From the NCBI GenBank assembly GCA_022843705.1, contig JALHND010000017.1, positions 1 through 38,134 of the forward strand: DNA of 38,134 bases, in the 5' to 3' direction. Positions 8,329 to 16,021 of this stretch are shown here, piece after piece. The notes below the pieces were generated by a model that ran no database searches, was not told the DNA's origin, and saw only the letters and a program-made list of their open reading frames with translations. The translations under genes and the position numbers were made by a program. The first letter of the stretch is position 1, and each line of letters begins with the position of its first letter. Source of the DNA: Burkholderiales bacterium (GTDB lineage Bacteria > Pseudomonadota > Gammaproteobacteria > Burkholderiales > SG8-41).

Positions 8329-8541
8329 TCAGGCGGCCTGCAGGTTCACCGCCGACGAGCGGCCGTCAGAACCGCGCTCGAGGTCGAAGGACACCTGCTG
8401 GTTTTCGGTCAGCGTGCTCATGCCGGCGCGCTCAACGGCGGAAATGTGCACGAACACGTCTTTCGACTGGTCCTGCGGCTGGATGAAACCGAAACCCTTG
8501 GTGGGGTTGAAAAATTTGACTGTGCCGGTGATGTTGGCCAT
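8329..8541 (-). CDS. cspA: Cold-shock domain protein (CspA family)
   Basis: This is a single-stranded RNA/DNA-binding cold-shock protein and RNA chaperone of 70 aa, the usual length. It shows the RNP1 motif KGFGFI and the RNP2-type motif VFVHISAV, after the standard opening [20 protein letters not shown]. The frame is open further upstream, but the start at 8541 begins the conserved fold and has AGGAGA upstream. A candidate promoter lies about 140 bp upstream, giving a long 5' leader, as in known cold-shock genes whose leaders act as thermosensors. It is followed by two hairpins and then infA2. I cannot tell whether the gene is cold-induced or constitutive. Confidence 0.95.
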   Translation of the reverse strand: MANITGTVKFFNPTKGFGFIQPQDQSKDVFVHISAVERAGMSTLTENQQVSFDLERGSDGRSSAVNLQAA

Positions 8542-8678
8542 GGTGATCTCCTGGTAGTTGCTGATCCGCATCCCGAGCGGGTGGGGCATCAGAGAAACAA
8601 CGGATGGAGAAGGCCGAACAGAGGTACCGACAGCGGAAACAGGCACGAAGGGCAGACAAAATCCAAACGCCGGCGCGA

Positions 8679-8707
8679 AGTATGGGCGCATGACCCTGCA
8701 TTTGCAA
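8679..8707 (-). promoter_or_regulatory. Candidate sigma-70 promoter of cspA
   Basis: On the minus strand, TTGCAA (8702-8707) and CATACT (8679-8684) are 17 bp apart. Transcription starting near 8672 would give a leader of about 130 nt before the cspA start, typical of cold-shock genes. The match is moderate (4 of 6 at each box). Confidence 0.4.
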
Positions 8708-8763
8708 GGACTATCGCCTTGGGGCAGCATTCGGAGACCGCTTCAATTTCCAGGAGAAATGTC

Positions 8764-9375
8764 GTGAAACTTTATTATTCCCCCGGTTCCTGCGCCCTTG
8801 CGCCGCATATCGTGCTGCTGGAGGCCGGATATGCCTTCGAGCTCGAGAAGGTCGACATTCCGAACAAGAAAACCGCGTCCGGCGCCGACTACTGGCAGAT
8901 CAATCCCAAGGGTTATGTGCCGGCGCTGCAACTGGACAATGGTGAAGTGCTGACCGAGGTCAGCACCATATTGCAGTACCTGGCCGACCAGAAGCCGGCT
9001 GCAGGCCTGGCGCCGGCCACCGGGACCATGGCGCGTTACCGGCTGATGGAAGCGCTCAACTTCGTCGCCACCGAAGTGCACAAATCCGTGGGTGCCCTGT
9101 TCAACCCGCAGATGACGCCGGAGATGAAGGAGGTGCAGAAGGGCTACATCGTGCGGCGCCTGAAGGCGCTGGACGGGATGCTCGCCGGAAAACCCTGGAT
9201 GACCGGCGACAACTTCAGCGTCGCCGATGCCTACCTGTTCAACGTGCTGCGCTGGTGCGGGTACCACAAGATCGACCTCGCCCCGTGGCCGGAGATCCAG
9301 GCGTTTTTCGCGCGCGCCGGCGAACGGCCGCAGGTGCAGGCGGCCATGCGCGCGGAAGGACTGCTTAAATCCTGA
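8764..9375 (+). CDS. gstA: Beta-class glutathione S-transferase
   Basis: This cytoplasmic enzyme conjugates or reduces substrates with glutathione; the 203-aa length is typical. It opens MKLYYSPGSCALAPHIVLLE with the beta-class Cys at position 10. The thioredoxin-like domain has the cis-Pro motif NPKGYVPAL and the glutathione-binding acidic stretch LTEVSTILQYLAD. The all-helical C-terminal domain has WMTGDNFSVADAYLF, the N-capping and hydrophobic-staple motif. It resembles E. coli GstA along its whole length. The start is GTG at 8764, 7 nt after AGGAG; the nearby ATG at 8759 is in another frame and stops after three codons. It stands alone, divergent from cspA and convergent with the Bug receptor gene, with 12 bp between. 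The physiological substrate is unknown. Confidence 0.95.
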   Translation: MKLYYSPGSCALAPHIVLLEAGYAFELEKVDIPNKKTASGADYWQINPKGYVPALQLDNGEVLTEVSTILQYLADQKPAAGLAPATGTMARYRLMEALNFVATEVHKSVGALFNPQMTPEMKEVQKGYIVRRLKALDGMLAGKPWMTGDNFSVADAYLFNVLRWCGYHKIDLAPWPEIQAFFARAGERPQVQAAMRAEGLLKS

Positions 9376-9387
9376 GGTGATGGCGCC

Positions 9388-10365
9388 TTACTGCTGCAGT
9401 TCGAGTTTCAGTTCGGCGATCAGTTTCTGCCAGCGTGCCATGCCGTCGCGGATCAGTCCCGCCACATAGTCCGGCGTGCTGCCGCGGGATTCGAAGCCTG
9501 CGGCCTGCAGGCGTTCGCTGGCCGCGGGTTGCTTGAGGATCGTCGTGACTTCGCCATTGAGCCGCGAAATGATGGCCTTCGGCGTTTTTGCCGGTGCCAG
9601 CATCGCGGTCCACTGGTAGACGTCGAATCCCTTCAGGCCGGATTCATCCAGCGTCGGCACTTCCGGCAGTGCTGCCGACCGGTTCTTGGAAGTTACCGCC
9701 AGGATCCGCACGCGGCCGGTTTTGGTCTGCGGGATCACCGTCGACGAGCCGAGCACCGCGGCGGGAACCTGTCCGCCGCTGAGGTCGACGATGGCCTGCC
9801 CGCCGCCCTTGTAGGGGATGTGAACCATGTCGATGCCGGTCATTTTCTTGATCAGTTCCCCCGACAGGTGCTGCGAGGTGCCGGTGCCCGAGGTGCCGAA
9901 GGACAGCGATTTTGATTTCGCCAGCGCAATGAATTCCTTGACGCTTTTTGCGGGGGTTGCTGCGTGCACTGCGAGCACCAGCGGCTGGGTCGACATCAGC
10001 GAGACCGGCGTGAAACTGCTGCGCGGATCGAACTTCAGGTTTTTGTATGCCGAGGGCAGCAGGGTCAGCGAATCCGCGCTGGTGATCAGCGTGTAGCCGT
10101 CGGCTGCGGATTCGGCGACGCCGGTGAAGGCGATGGTGCCGGTGGCGCCGGGGCGGTTGTCGACGACCACCTGTTGCCCCAGTCTGGTGCCCAGTTGCTC
10201 CGCGATGATGCGCGATACGAGATCCGTGGCGCCGCCGGGTACATAGGGTACGACCAGCCGTACAGGACGGACAGGCCAGGACTGGGTCTGGGATTGCGCG
10301 GCGGCGTTTGCCGTGAGGCCGGCACAGGATGCAGTCAGCAGGAGGAGCGGGATGCGGATATTCAT
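9388..10365 (-). CDS. Bug/TctC-family periplasmic solute receptor
   Basis: This is a periplasmic binding protein of the tripartite tricarboxylate transporter (Bug) family, 325 aa, normal length. A Sec signal peptide (MNIRIPLLLLTASCAGLTANAAAQ) is followed by WPVRPVRLVVPYVPGGATD, GQQVVVDNRPGAT, and GTSQHLSGELIKK with VPYKGGGQAIVDL, all family hallmarks. No TctA or TctB membrane subunits are present, which is common for the many orphan Bug receptors of Burkholderiales; some of these act as extracytoplasmic sensors. It is divergent from the TrmB-type regulator, with 91 bp between, so co-regulation is likely. The start at 10365 has AAAGGA upstream and begins the signal peptide. The ligand cannot be predicted; nearby sulfatase and hydrolase genes hint at an aromatic or sulfated organic acid. 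Confidence 0.93.
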   Translation of the reverse strand: MNIRIPLLLLTASCAGLTANAAAQSQTQSWPVRPVRLVVPYVPGGATDLVSRIIAEQLGTRLGQQVVVDNRPGATGTIAFTGVAESAADGYTLITSADSLTLLPSAYKNLKFDPRSSFTPVSLMSTQPLVLAVHAATPAKSVKEFIALAKSKSLSFGTSGTGTSQHLSGELIKKMTGIDMVHIPYKGGGQAIVDLSGGQVPAAVLGSSTVIPQTKTGRVRILAVTSKNRSAALPEVPTLDESGLKGFDVYQWTAMLAPAKTPKAIISRLNGEVTTILKQPAASERLQAAGFESRGSTPDYVAGLIRDGMARWQKLIAELKLELQQ

Positions 10366-10416
10366 GGTTTTTCCTTTGTGTTGTCTTGTCCGGCTGCGGC
10401 AGCCGGGACCCTGGTT

Positions 10417-10456
10417 TTGCCATTCTGTCATTTTAGAAGTAGCATAAGCAACTACT
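10417..10456 (+). promoter_or_regulatory. Promoter and dyad directly before the TrmB-type gene
   Basis: TTGCCA (10417-10422) and TAGCAT (10440-10445) are 17 bp apart. The start codon at 10457 is only 11 bp after the -10 box and no Shine-Dalgarno is present, so the mRNA may be leaderless. An inverted repeat AGTAG (10438-10442) / CTACT (10452-10456) overlaps the -10 box and abuts the start codon, a likely operator. Both functions are inferred. Confidence 0.45.
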
Positions 10457-11350
10457 ATGCCATCGAATCCCGTCAAGGCTGTCGCCTCCGCGGCTGCGGC
10501 ACCACCTCTGGCCGCGGCACTGCGCGGACTCGGTTTTACCGATTACGAGGCCCGTGCCTACGCGGCGCTGGCGGCGAGGCAGCCCGCCACGGCCTATGAA
10601 ATCGCCAAGCAGGCGGGTTTGCCCCGCGCCAACGTCTATTCGGCGCTGCGTGCGCTGGAGGCAAAAGGGGCGATCCAGCCGGTGACCGAAAGTCCGGTGC
10701 GTTATGTGCCGGTGAATCCCGAACAGTTCTTCCGCGGCATCCAGCGCAGCACTGCGGGCCTGTGCGAGGATGTGATGCGCGAGATGAAACGCGCGTCGCA
10801 AGACGACGGCAGCGCCTATGTCTCGGTGCTGCGCGGCGAGGCCGAGGTGCGGCTGCGGCTCAAGGAAATGATCGACGGTGCGCGCGAGCATGTCTGGCTG
10901 AAGGCCACGGTGGCACTGATCGAGCCGCATGTGCGTGAATTGACGGCCGCGGCGCGCCGCGGTGTCGCGGTGCGCCTGATCGTGTTCGGCCAGGCGGTGC
11001 CCGGGCTGAAGCCGCACCGCCATATCCAGGTGATTCCGCACGAGGGCGACGGCGAACTGCATGGTCCGCCTTCGGATACGCTGCTGACCGCGACGGTGGA
11101 CGGCAGCGGCATGCTGATCGCCTCGTTCCGGGGTGCTGTCAGGGCCTCGTTCGCGCGCGATTACCCGGTCATCTATGTGATCGAGACCCTGCTGCTGCAC
11201 GAAATCTACCTTGCCGAAATCCACGCCGCTTTCGGGCCGCAGCTTGATGCAAGATTCGGCAGGCAGCTGGGCCGGTTGCGCCGCAAATACCGGCCCCGCG
11301 GCCGGGGGCGTCCGGTGATCGAGGGCAGCGAGCCCGGAATTGATGAATGA
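10457..11350 (+). CDS. TrmB-family transcriptional regulator
   Basis: This is a 297-aa regulator with an N-terminal TrmB-type winged HTH at about residues 22-75 (LGFTDYEARAYAALAARQ, then AYEIAKQAGLPRANVYSAL). After a coiled linker (residues about 90-115) comes a region like the phospholipase-D-like sensor domain found in TrmB proteins (GAREHVWLKAT, RRGVAVRLIVFG), lacking an obvious catalytic HKD motif. Such regulators sense sugars or small ligands. They are classic in archaea and also occur in Proteobacteria. No ribosome-binding site precedes the ATG at 10457. The gene is divergent from the Bug receptor and 45 bp upstream of the sulfatase, so it probably controls one or both. The C-terminal tail is Arg/Gly rich. 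Confidence 0.85.
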   Translation: MPSNPVKAVASAAAAPPLAAALRGLGFTDYEARAYAALAARQPATAYEIAKQAGLPRANVYSALRALEAKGAIQPVTESPVRYVPVNPEQFFRGIQRSTAGLCEDVMREMKRASQDDGSAYVSVLRGEAEVRLRLKEMIDGAREHVWLKATVALIEPHVRELTAAARRGVAVRLIVFGQAVPGLKPHRHIQVIPHEGDGELHGPPSDTLLTATVDGSGMLIASFRGAVRASFARDYPVIYVIETLLLHEIYLAEIHAAFGPQLDARFGRQLGRLRRKYRPRGRGRPVIEGSEPGIDE

Positions 11351-11395
11351 TTGACTGTTGCGGCGGTGCCGCACTTTTCCTGAAGGAGCATTGAA

Positions 11396-12763
11396 ATGGC
11401 AGCGACCCGGTCGGATAAATCTCCCAACATCGTGCTGATCCTCGCCGACAACCTCGGCTGGGGCGAACCCGGCTGTTACGGTGGCGGCGCCCTGCGCGGG
11501 GCGCCGACGCCGCGCATTGATGCGCTGGCGGCGGCCGGACTGCAATTGCTCAACTTCAACGTCGAAAGTGATTGCGTGCCGACGCGTTCGGCACTGATGA
11601 CCGGGCGCCATCCGATCCGCACCGGCGCCCAGCAGTCGGTGCCGGCGGGTCTGCCGCAGGGGCTCATTCCCTGGGAAGTCACGCTGGCGCAGCTGCTGAA
11701 GGACCGCGGTTATGCCACGGCGATACACGGCAAATGGCACCTTGGAGACCGTCCGGGCCGTTTCCCGACCGACCGCGGCTTCGACGAGTGGTACGGCATC
11801 CCGCGCACCACCAACGAGAGCATGTTCACCAGCGCGCCGGGTTATGACCCGAAAGTCACGCCTTTGCCGTACGTGCTCGAAGCGAAGGCGGGCGAGATAC
11901 CGCGGGAAGCGGCGATTTACGATCTCGAGATGCGCCGCCGCATCGACGGTGACCTGGTGGCGAAATCGCGGGAGTTCATCACCCGGCAGCACAAGGCCGG
12001 CAAGCCGTTCTTCGCCTATGTGCCGCTGACCCAGCTGCATTACCCGACGATCCCGCACCACGATTTTGCCGGCAGGACCGGTGCCGGTGATTTCGCCGAC
12101 GCCATGGTGGAGATGGATCACCGCGTCGGCGAACTGGTCGACACCGTTGCGCAGCTGGGCATTGAAAAGGACACGCTGTTCATTTTTGCCAGCGACAATG
12201 GTCCGGAATTCCGCCGGCCCTGGCGCGGTTCGGCGGGCATGTGGCAGGGCACCTATCACACGGCGATGGAAGGCGGTCTGCGCGCGCCCTGCATCCTGCA
12301 CTGGCCCGGACAGATTGCCGCCGGCGGCGTGTCGAACGAAATCGTGCACGTCACCGATTTCTACGCCACGCTGGCGCGGGTCGCCGGTGCGACGGTACCG
12401 GCCGATCGTCCGGTCGATGGCGTCGACCAGCTTGATTTCCTGACCGGCAGGAACGCCAAGTCGGCGCGCGAGGGTTTCCTGTTCTACATCAAGTCCGAAC
12501 TGCGCGCGGCGAAATGGCGGGACTGGAAAATGCACCTGGCCTGGGAGACCGAACCCAATGCCGGCGTCAACCATCTCGAGTCGCCGCTGCTGTTCAACCT
12601 GATCCAGGATCCGAAGGAGGAAACCGACGTCAACACCACGGCCGGCTGGGTGCGCACGCCGATCCGCCGCATGATGCACGACTTCCAGGAGGGGCTGAAA
12701 CGCAATCCGCCGGTTCCGTCCGGAGCCCCCGATGATTTTGTGCCGCCGCCGTACCGGAGGTGA
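11396..12763 (+). CDS. Type I (formylglycine) sulfatase
   Basis: This hydrolyses sulfate esters; 455 aa. The CxPxR maturation motif is intact as CVPTRSALMTGR, with Cys60 the residue converted to formylglycine. The metal-site segment is NIVLILADNLGWGE (Asp18-Asn19, where many arylsulfatases have Asp-Asp). GKWHLGD (Lys113, His115) and FIFASDNGPE supply further catalytic and metal residues. No signal peptide is seen at MAATRSDKSPN, so the enzyme is probably cytoplasmic, unlike many periplasmic arylsulfatases. The RBS AGGAG precedes the start. It probably shares a transcript with the TrmB-type gene 45 bp upstream. A sulfatase-maturing enzyme is not in the window. The substrate (aryl, alkyl or sugar sulfate) cannot be decided from motifs; phosphonate-ester hydrolase activity is also possible in this superfamily. 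Confidence 0.93.
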   Translation: MAATRSDKSPNIVLILADNLGWGEPGCYGGGALRGAPTPRIDALAAAGLQLLNFNVESDCVPTRSALMTGRHPIRTGAQQSVPAGLPQGLIPWEVTLAQLLKDRGYATAIHGKWHLGDRPGRFPTDRGFDEWYGIPRTTNESMFTSAPGYDPKVTPLPYVLEAKAGEIPREAAIYDLEMRRRIDGDLVAKSREFITRQHKAGKPFFAYVPLTQLHYPTIPHHDFAGRTGAGDFADAMVEMDHRVGELVDTVAQLGIEKDTLFIFASDNGPEFRRPWRGSAGMWQGTYHTAMEGGLRAPCILHWPGQIAAGGVSNEIVHVTDFYATLARVAGATVPADRPVDGVDQLDFLTGRNAKSAREGFLFYIKSELRAAKWRDWKMHLAWETEPNAGVNHLESPLLFNLIQDPKEETDVNTTAGWVRTPIRRMMHDFQEGLKRNPPVPSGAPDDFVPPPYRR

Positions 12764-12825
12764 CCACCCGTCCTGGACAGGTGACCCTGCTGCTGCCGGA
12801 ATAATCCGTCATTCAGGGCTGTGTC

Positions 12826-12855
12826 TTGCCAAGTTCGGCCGCTTTGTCCTAGTCT
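12826..12855 (+). promoter_or_regulatory. Candidate sigma-70 promoter of the dienelactone hydrolase gene
   Basis: TTGCCA (12826-12831) and TAGTCT (12850-12855) are separated by 18 bp, about 45 bp before the start codon, in the 134-bp gap after the sulfatase. The -10 match is moderate. Confidence 0.35.
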
Positions 12856-12897
12856 CTGCGCGCCGCACTTTCCGAACCACTGCTCCGGAGACATCCC

Positions 12898-13773
12898 ATG
12901 AATGACATGCTGCGTGAAGACCTGCTCGCCCTGGTATCCAACCGCACCACAGTATCCCGCCGTGAATTTGTCGCCGGCTCGCTGGCTGCCGGCTTTGCGC
13001 TGGCGGTGCAGCCGGTGGCGGCGCAGACCATGATCACCACCGACACCGCCGGGCTGACCGCGGGCGAAGTGAAGATACCCACCGCCAATGGCGACATCCC
13101 CGCCTACCGCGCGATGCCGGCAAACGGCAAAAACCTGGCGACCATCCTCGTTGTGCAGGAAATTTTCGGCGTGCACGAACACATCAAGGATGTCTGCCGC
13201 CGTTTCGCCAAGGCGGGTTACCTCGCGATTGCGCCAGAAATGTTTTTCCGCCAGGGCGACGTGTCGCAGCTGAAGGACAACAAGGAAATCTTTGCCAAGG
13301 TGGTCAACTTCGTGCCTGACGCGCAGGTGATGAGCGATCTTGATGCCGCGGTGGCCTGGGCGAACAGGAACGGCGCCGACGGCAAGCGCCTCGGCATCAC
13401 CGGTTTCTGCTGGGGCGGCCGCATCACCTGGCTCTACACCGCGCACAACAAGAACGTGAAGGCCGGCGTCGCCTGGTACGGCCGGCTGGTCGGCCAGGCT
13501 TCGGAGATGACGCCGAAGCACCCGCTTGACGTCGTCGACCAGATCAATGCGCCGGTGCTGGGCCTCTACGGCGGCGCCGATGCCGGGATACCGAACGACA
13601 CGGTCGAGAAAATGAACGCCGCGCTGAGGGAGAAGGGCAAGCCGTCGATGATCCATCTGTATCCGGACACGCCGCATGCCTTCCATGCCGATTACCGGCC
13701 GAGTTACCGCAAGGAGCAGGCGGCGGACGGCTGGAAACGCGCCACCGAGTGGTTCAGGAAACACGGCGTCTGA
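12898..13773 (+). CDS. Dienelactone hydrolase family protein, Tat-exported
   Basis: This is an alpha/beta hydrolase of the dienelactone hydrolase (carboxymethylenebutenolidase) family, 291 aa. The catalytic set is complete: Cys171 in GFCWGG, Asp228 in GGADAGIP, His260 in TPHAFHAD, and the family Glu88 in VVQEIFG that tunes the Cys nucleophile. The N-terminus carries a twin-arginine signal, SRREFVAG (Arg21-Arg22), then a hydrophobic stretch ending near AAQ at about 43, so the folded enzyme probably acts in the periplasm. Classic ClcD enzymes are cytoplasmic, so this belongs to the larger exported subgroup with less certain substrates. It has GGAGA before the start, its own likely promoter, and a strong terminator 25 bp after the stop, so it is probably monocistronic. 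Confidence 0.93.
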   Translation: MNDMLREDLLALVSNRTTVSRREFVAGSLAAGFALAVQPVAAQTMITTDTAGLTAGEVKIPTANGDIPAYRAMPANGKNLATILVVQEIFGVHEHIKDVCRRFAKAGYLAIAPEMFFRQGDVSQLKDNKEIFAKVVNFVPDAQVMSDLDAAVAWANRNGADGKRLGITGFCWGGRITWLYTAHNKNVKAGVAWYGRLVGQASEMTPKHPLDVVDQINAPVLGLYGGADAGIPNDTVEKMNAALREKGKPSMIHLYPDTPHAFHADYRPSYRKEQAADGWKRATEWFRKHGV

Positions 13774-13797
13774 CGCGGGATTTTCAGCGAGGCATTA

Positions 13798-13822
13798 CGG
13801 GGCCCGCGGGCCCCGTTTTTTT
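13798..13822 (+). terminator. Rho-independent terminator after the DLH gene
   Basis: A perfect palindrome CGGGGCCCG / CGGGCCCCG is followed directly by seven T residues (13816-13822). It ends the hydrolase transcript and lies 5 bp before the convergent TauE/SafE stop. Confidence 0.9.
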
Positions 13823-13827
13823 GCCGC

Positions 13828-14577
13828 TCAGCCGGCAGCGCGCAGCAGCAGCGAAATCCCGCTCAGCACCAGCAGCCCGCCCATCACCCGGATCACCGTG
13901 TCGCGCGACAGGTTGAGATGCAGGTGGTGGCCGGTCCATATGCCCAGCGCCATCACCGGCATCAGCGCCAGTGCGGCGACCAGCGCGGCCGTGGAATAGA
14001 GCCCGGCGACAATGAACAACAGGATGCGCGCGACGGTGGTGAACATGAAAATCATCGGCATCGTCGCGCGGATCTGATCCGGGGCGGCGTTGCGCCCGGC
14101 GAGGAAGAACACGTAAATCGGGCCGCCGATGCCGAACATGGCCGAGGTTGCGCCGCCGAAGGCGCCGATCGGCGCCGCGGCCCAGCGCGGCAGCGGAAAA
14201 CCCCGGCCGCGTTTGACGATGTAGGACAGGCCGAAAAAAAGCACGAACAGCCCGAGGCCGCCGATCAGCACTTCCGCCCTGACCTGGACCAGCAGGTAAA
14301 CCCCGGCGAGCACGCCGAGCGCCATGAACGGCAGCAGCAGCAGGAGTTCGCTGCGCATCACGTCCGCGCGCAGGCGCAGCCCCATGTTGATGGCGCCGAC
14401 GCAGTCGAGGATCACAAAAAACGGCACCACGAATTTCAGCGGAAAAATATGCGCCAGCAGCGGCACCGCGATCAGCGTCGAGCCGAAACCGGAGATGCCG
14501 AACACCACATAGGCCGCGAACACGATCAGCGGCGCGAGGATCAGGATGTGGGGCTGCAGCAGGTCGGCAACGGTCAT
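13828..14577 (-). CDS. TauE/SafE-family sulfite/organosulfur exporter-like permease
   Basis: This is a polytopic inner-membrane protein of 249 aa with about eight hydrophobic segments. It carries TauE/SafE hallmarks: an N-terminal repeat with FGISGFGSTLIAVPLLA and a second half-repeat with GAFGGATSAMFGIGGPIYVFFL, both Gly-rich motifs of the family. Members export sulfite, sulfoacetate or related anions, or move other small anions. The frame stays open to 14658, but the start at 14577 (MTVADLLQPHILILAP) begins just before the first helix. No good ribosome site is seen. It lies head-to-tail with the DLH and sulfatase block from the opposite strand, so it is not in their operon, but the sulfur theme is notable. 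The exact substrate is unknown. Confidence 0.88.
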   Translation of the reverse strand: MTVADLLQPHILILAPLIVFAAYVVFGISGFGSTLIAVPLLAHIFPLKFVVPFFVILDCVGAINMGLRLRADVMRSELLLLLPFMALGVLAGVYLLVQVRAEVLIGGLGLFVLFFGLSYIVKRGRGFPLPRWAAAPIGAFGGATSAMFGIGGPIYVFFLAGRNAAPDQIRATMPMIFMFTTVARILLFIVAGLYSTAALVAALALMPVMALGIWTGHHLHLNLSRDTVIRVMGGLLVLSGISLLLRAAG

Positions 14578-14650
14578 GGCCGCAGTATAACGGCAGCCTC
14601 CGCAATGGACGGTAGAATCCCGGAAGCGAGAGGTCAGGGTTTGGCCTGCG

Positions 14651-14678
14651 TTCATCATTCATCATTCATCGTTCATCG
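14651..14678. repeat. Four tandem 7-bp repeats
   Basis: TTCATCA, TTCATCA, TTCATCG and TTCATCG run without gaps, 12 bp before the histidine phosphatase start. On the minus strand they place several ATG triplets upstream of the TauE/SafE start. Copy number could vary by slippage; any effect on expression is unknown. Confidence 0.75.
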
Positions 14679-14689
14679 CTGCAATCCAC

Positions 14690-15331
14690 ATGACCCGACT
14701 GATCCTGATCCGCCACGGCGAAACGCTGTGGAACACCGAGCGCCGCATGCAGGGCCAGCTCGACAGCCCGCTCACCGAACGCGGCATCTGGCAGGCCTGC
14801 CGCCTCGGCGAACGCATGGCGACGATGGCCTTCACCACGCTCTATTCCAGCGACCTGCCGCGCGCGCGGCTGACCGCGCAGCGAATCGCCGATCTCACCG
14901 GCCACGACATCGTTGCCGACGAACGCCTGCGCGAGCGCCATTTCGGCATGTTCGAAGGCATGACGCGCCCCGAGATGGAGTTGCTCGATTCGCAGGTCTA
15001 TGCCCGCTTCATGTCGCGCGATCCGCAGTACGCGGTGCCCGGCGGTGAAAGTCCCGCCGGATTTTTTGCGCGCTGCCGTGACGCGCTCGAGGATCTTGCC
15101 GCGCGCCACCGTGGTCAAACCATCGCAGTGGTCACCCACGGCCTGGTGCTGGATTCGGCATACCGCGCGGCGACCGGTCTTCCGCTCGAAGCGCAGCGCC
15201 CGGTGCCGCTGGTCAACGCCAGCCTCAACTGCTTCGTCTGCAACGACGGCGCCTGGCAGGTCGAACGCTGGGGTGATGCCGACCACCTTGGCGCCGACGG
15301 TGTCACCATTTTTGGTGACGGCAGTGTCTGA
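14690..15331 (+). CDS. Histidine phosphatase family protein (phosphoglycerate mutase-like)
   Basis: This is a 213-aa member of the histidine phosphatase superfamily. The catalytic RHG motif is in LILIRHGETLWN (His9). A second Arg is in SSDLPRARLTAQ, Glu follows in RERHFGMFEG, and the second His is in VVTHGLVLD. The pattern fits cofactor-dependent mutase-like phosphatases such as GpmB/CobC-type proteins. The shortened loops and overall length fit a phosphatase more than a true dPGM (about 250 aa). No cobalamin genes are nearby, so the CobC role is not supported. A hairpin GTCACCA/TGGTGAC lies within the last codons. The AT-rich 57-bp gap before the next gene suggests a separate promoter there. 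Confidence 0.9.
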   Translation: MTRLILIRHGETLWNTERRMQGQLDSPLTERGIWQACRLGERMATMAFTTLYSSDLPRARLTAQRIADLTGHDIVADERLRERHFGMFEGMTRPEMELLDSQVYARFMSRDPQYAVPGGESPAGFFARCRDALEDLAARHRGQTIAVVTHGLVLDSAYRAATGLPLEAQRPVPLVNASLNCFVCNDGAWQVERWGDADHLGADGVTIFGDGSV

Positions 15332-15388
15332 GATGAAAAAAATATCAATAAAATCAAATACTTATAATAAATCACCACCGGTGATCGA

Positions 15389-16021
15389 ATGAACGCGGCA
15401 GAACCGGTCATCGTCATCCACGGCCTGTGGATGCAGGGGCTGGTGATGGGCCTGCTGGCACGGCGCATCCGCGATGCAGGTTTTGCCGCGCAGACCTGGT
15501 CCTATCCGACGCTGCGCCGCTCGCTCGGTGAAAACGCCGAGCGCCTGGCGCGCCACTGCATCGCGCTGGCCGTGCCGCGTGTGCACATCGTCGCGCACAG
15601 CATGGGCGGGCTGGTGGCGCTGCGCATGCTGGAACGCCATCACGAACTGAGCTGCGGCAGGCTGGTGCTGGTCGGCACGCCCTACGGCGACAGCTTTTCG
15701 GCGCGCCGGCTGGCGCGTTTCCCCGGCGGATCGACGCTGCTCGGCCGCAGCATCCGCGAATGGCTTGACGGCCCGCGGCCGCTGCCGCGCGGCGATACGG
15801 CAATCGGCATCATCGCCGGCACCCGCGGCTTCGGCCTCGGCCGGCTGGTCGCGCCCGACCTGCCGCGGCCCAACGACGGCGTGGTGACGCTGCAGGAAAC
15901 CATCGTGCCCGGCGTGGCCGAGCGCGTCGAACTCGCGGTCGGCCATACCGAGATGCTGCTGTCCCGCGCGGTGGCGCGGCAGTGCTGTGCCTTCCTCCGC
16001 CACGGACATTTTGCCGCATGA
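15389..16021 (+). CDS. Alpha/beta hydrolase (esterase/lipase-like)
   Basis: This is a short alpha/beta hydrolase of 210 aa. The oxyanion motif HGLW is at 11-14 and the nucleophile elbow AHSMGG has Ser71. Candidate Asp is in PRPNDGVVTLQET and candidate His in LAVGHTEMLLS, as in small lipase/PGAP1-like enzymes. No signal peptide is visible, so it is probably cytoplasmic. The upstream gap is unusually AT-rich, with TATAAT at 15363-15368, a probable -10 box without a clear -35. The last four bases overlap the start of the following lipoprotein peptidase (ATGA), so the two are translationally coupled. Substrate is unknown; an acyl ester is the default guess. Confidence 0.9.
   Translation: MNAAEPVIVIHGLWMQGLVMGLLARRIRDAGFAAQTWSYPTLRRSLGENAERLARHCIALAVPRVHIVAHSMGGLVALRMLERHHELSCGRLVLVGTPYGDSFSARRLARFPGGSTLLGRSIREWLDGPRPLPRGDTAIGIIAGTRGFGLGRLVAPDLPRPNDGVVTLQETIVPGVAERVELAVGHTEMLLSRAVARQCCAFLRHGHFAA

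Noticed and set aside
8759-8767. Three-codon ORF (ATG TCG TGA) overlapping the GST start
   Set aside because: It is too short to judge; probably chance.
10433-12679. 748-codon minus-strand ORF opposite the TrmB and sulfatase genes
   Set aside because: It has no domain; both sense genes are clear.
14578-14658. N-terminal extension of TauE/SafE to 14658
   Set aside because: The added residues have no hydrophobic or conserved pattern and partly come from the tandem repeat region.
15302-15319. Hairpin GTCACCA / TGGTGAC near the end of the histidine phosphatase gene
   Set aside because: It lies within the last codons and has no T-tract after it, so it is not supported as a terminator.
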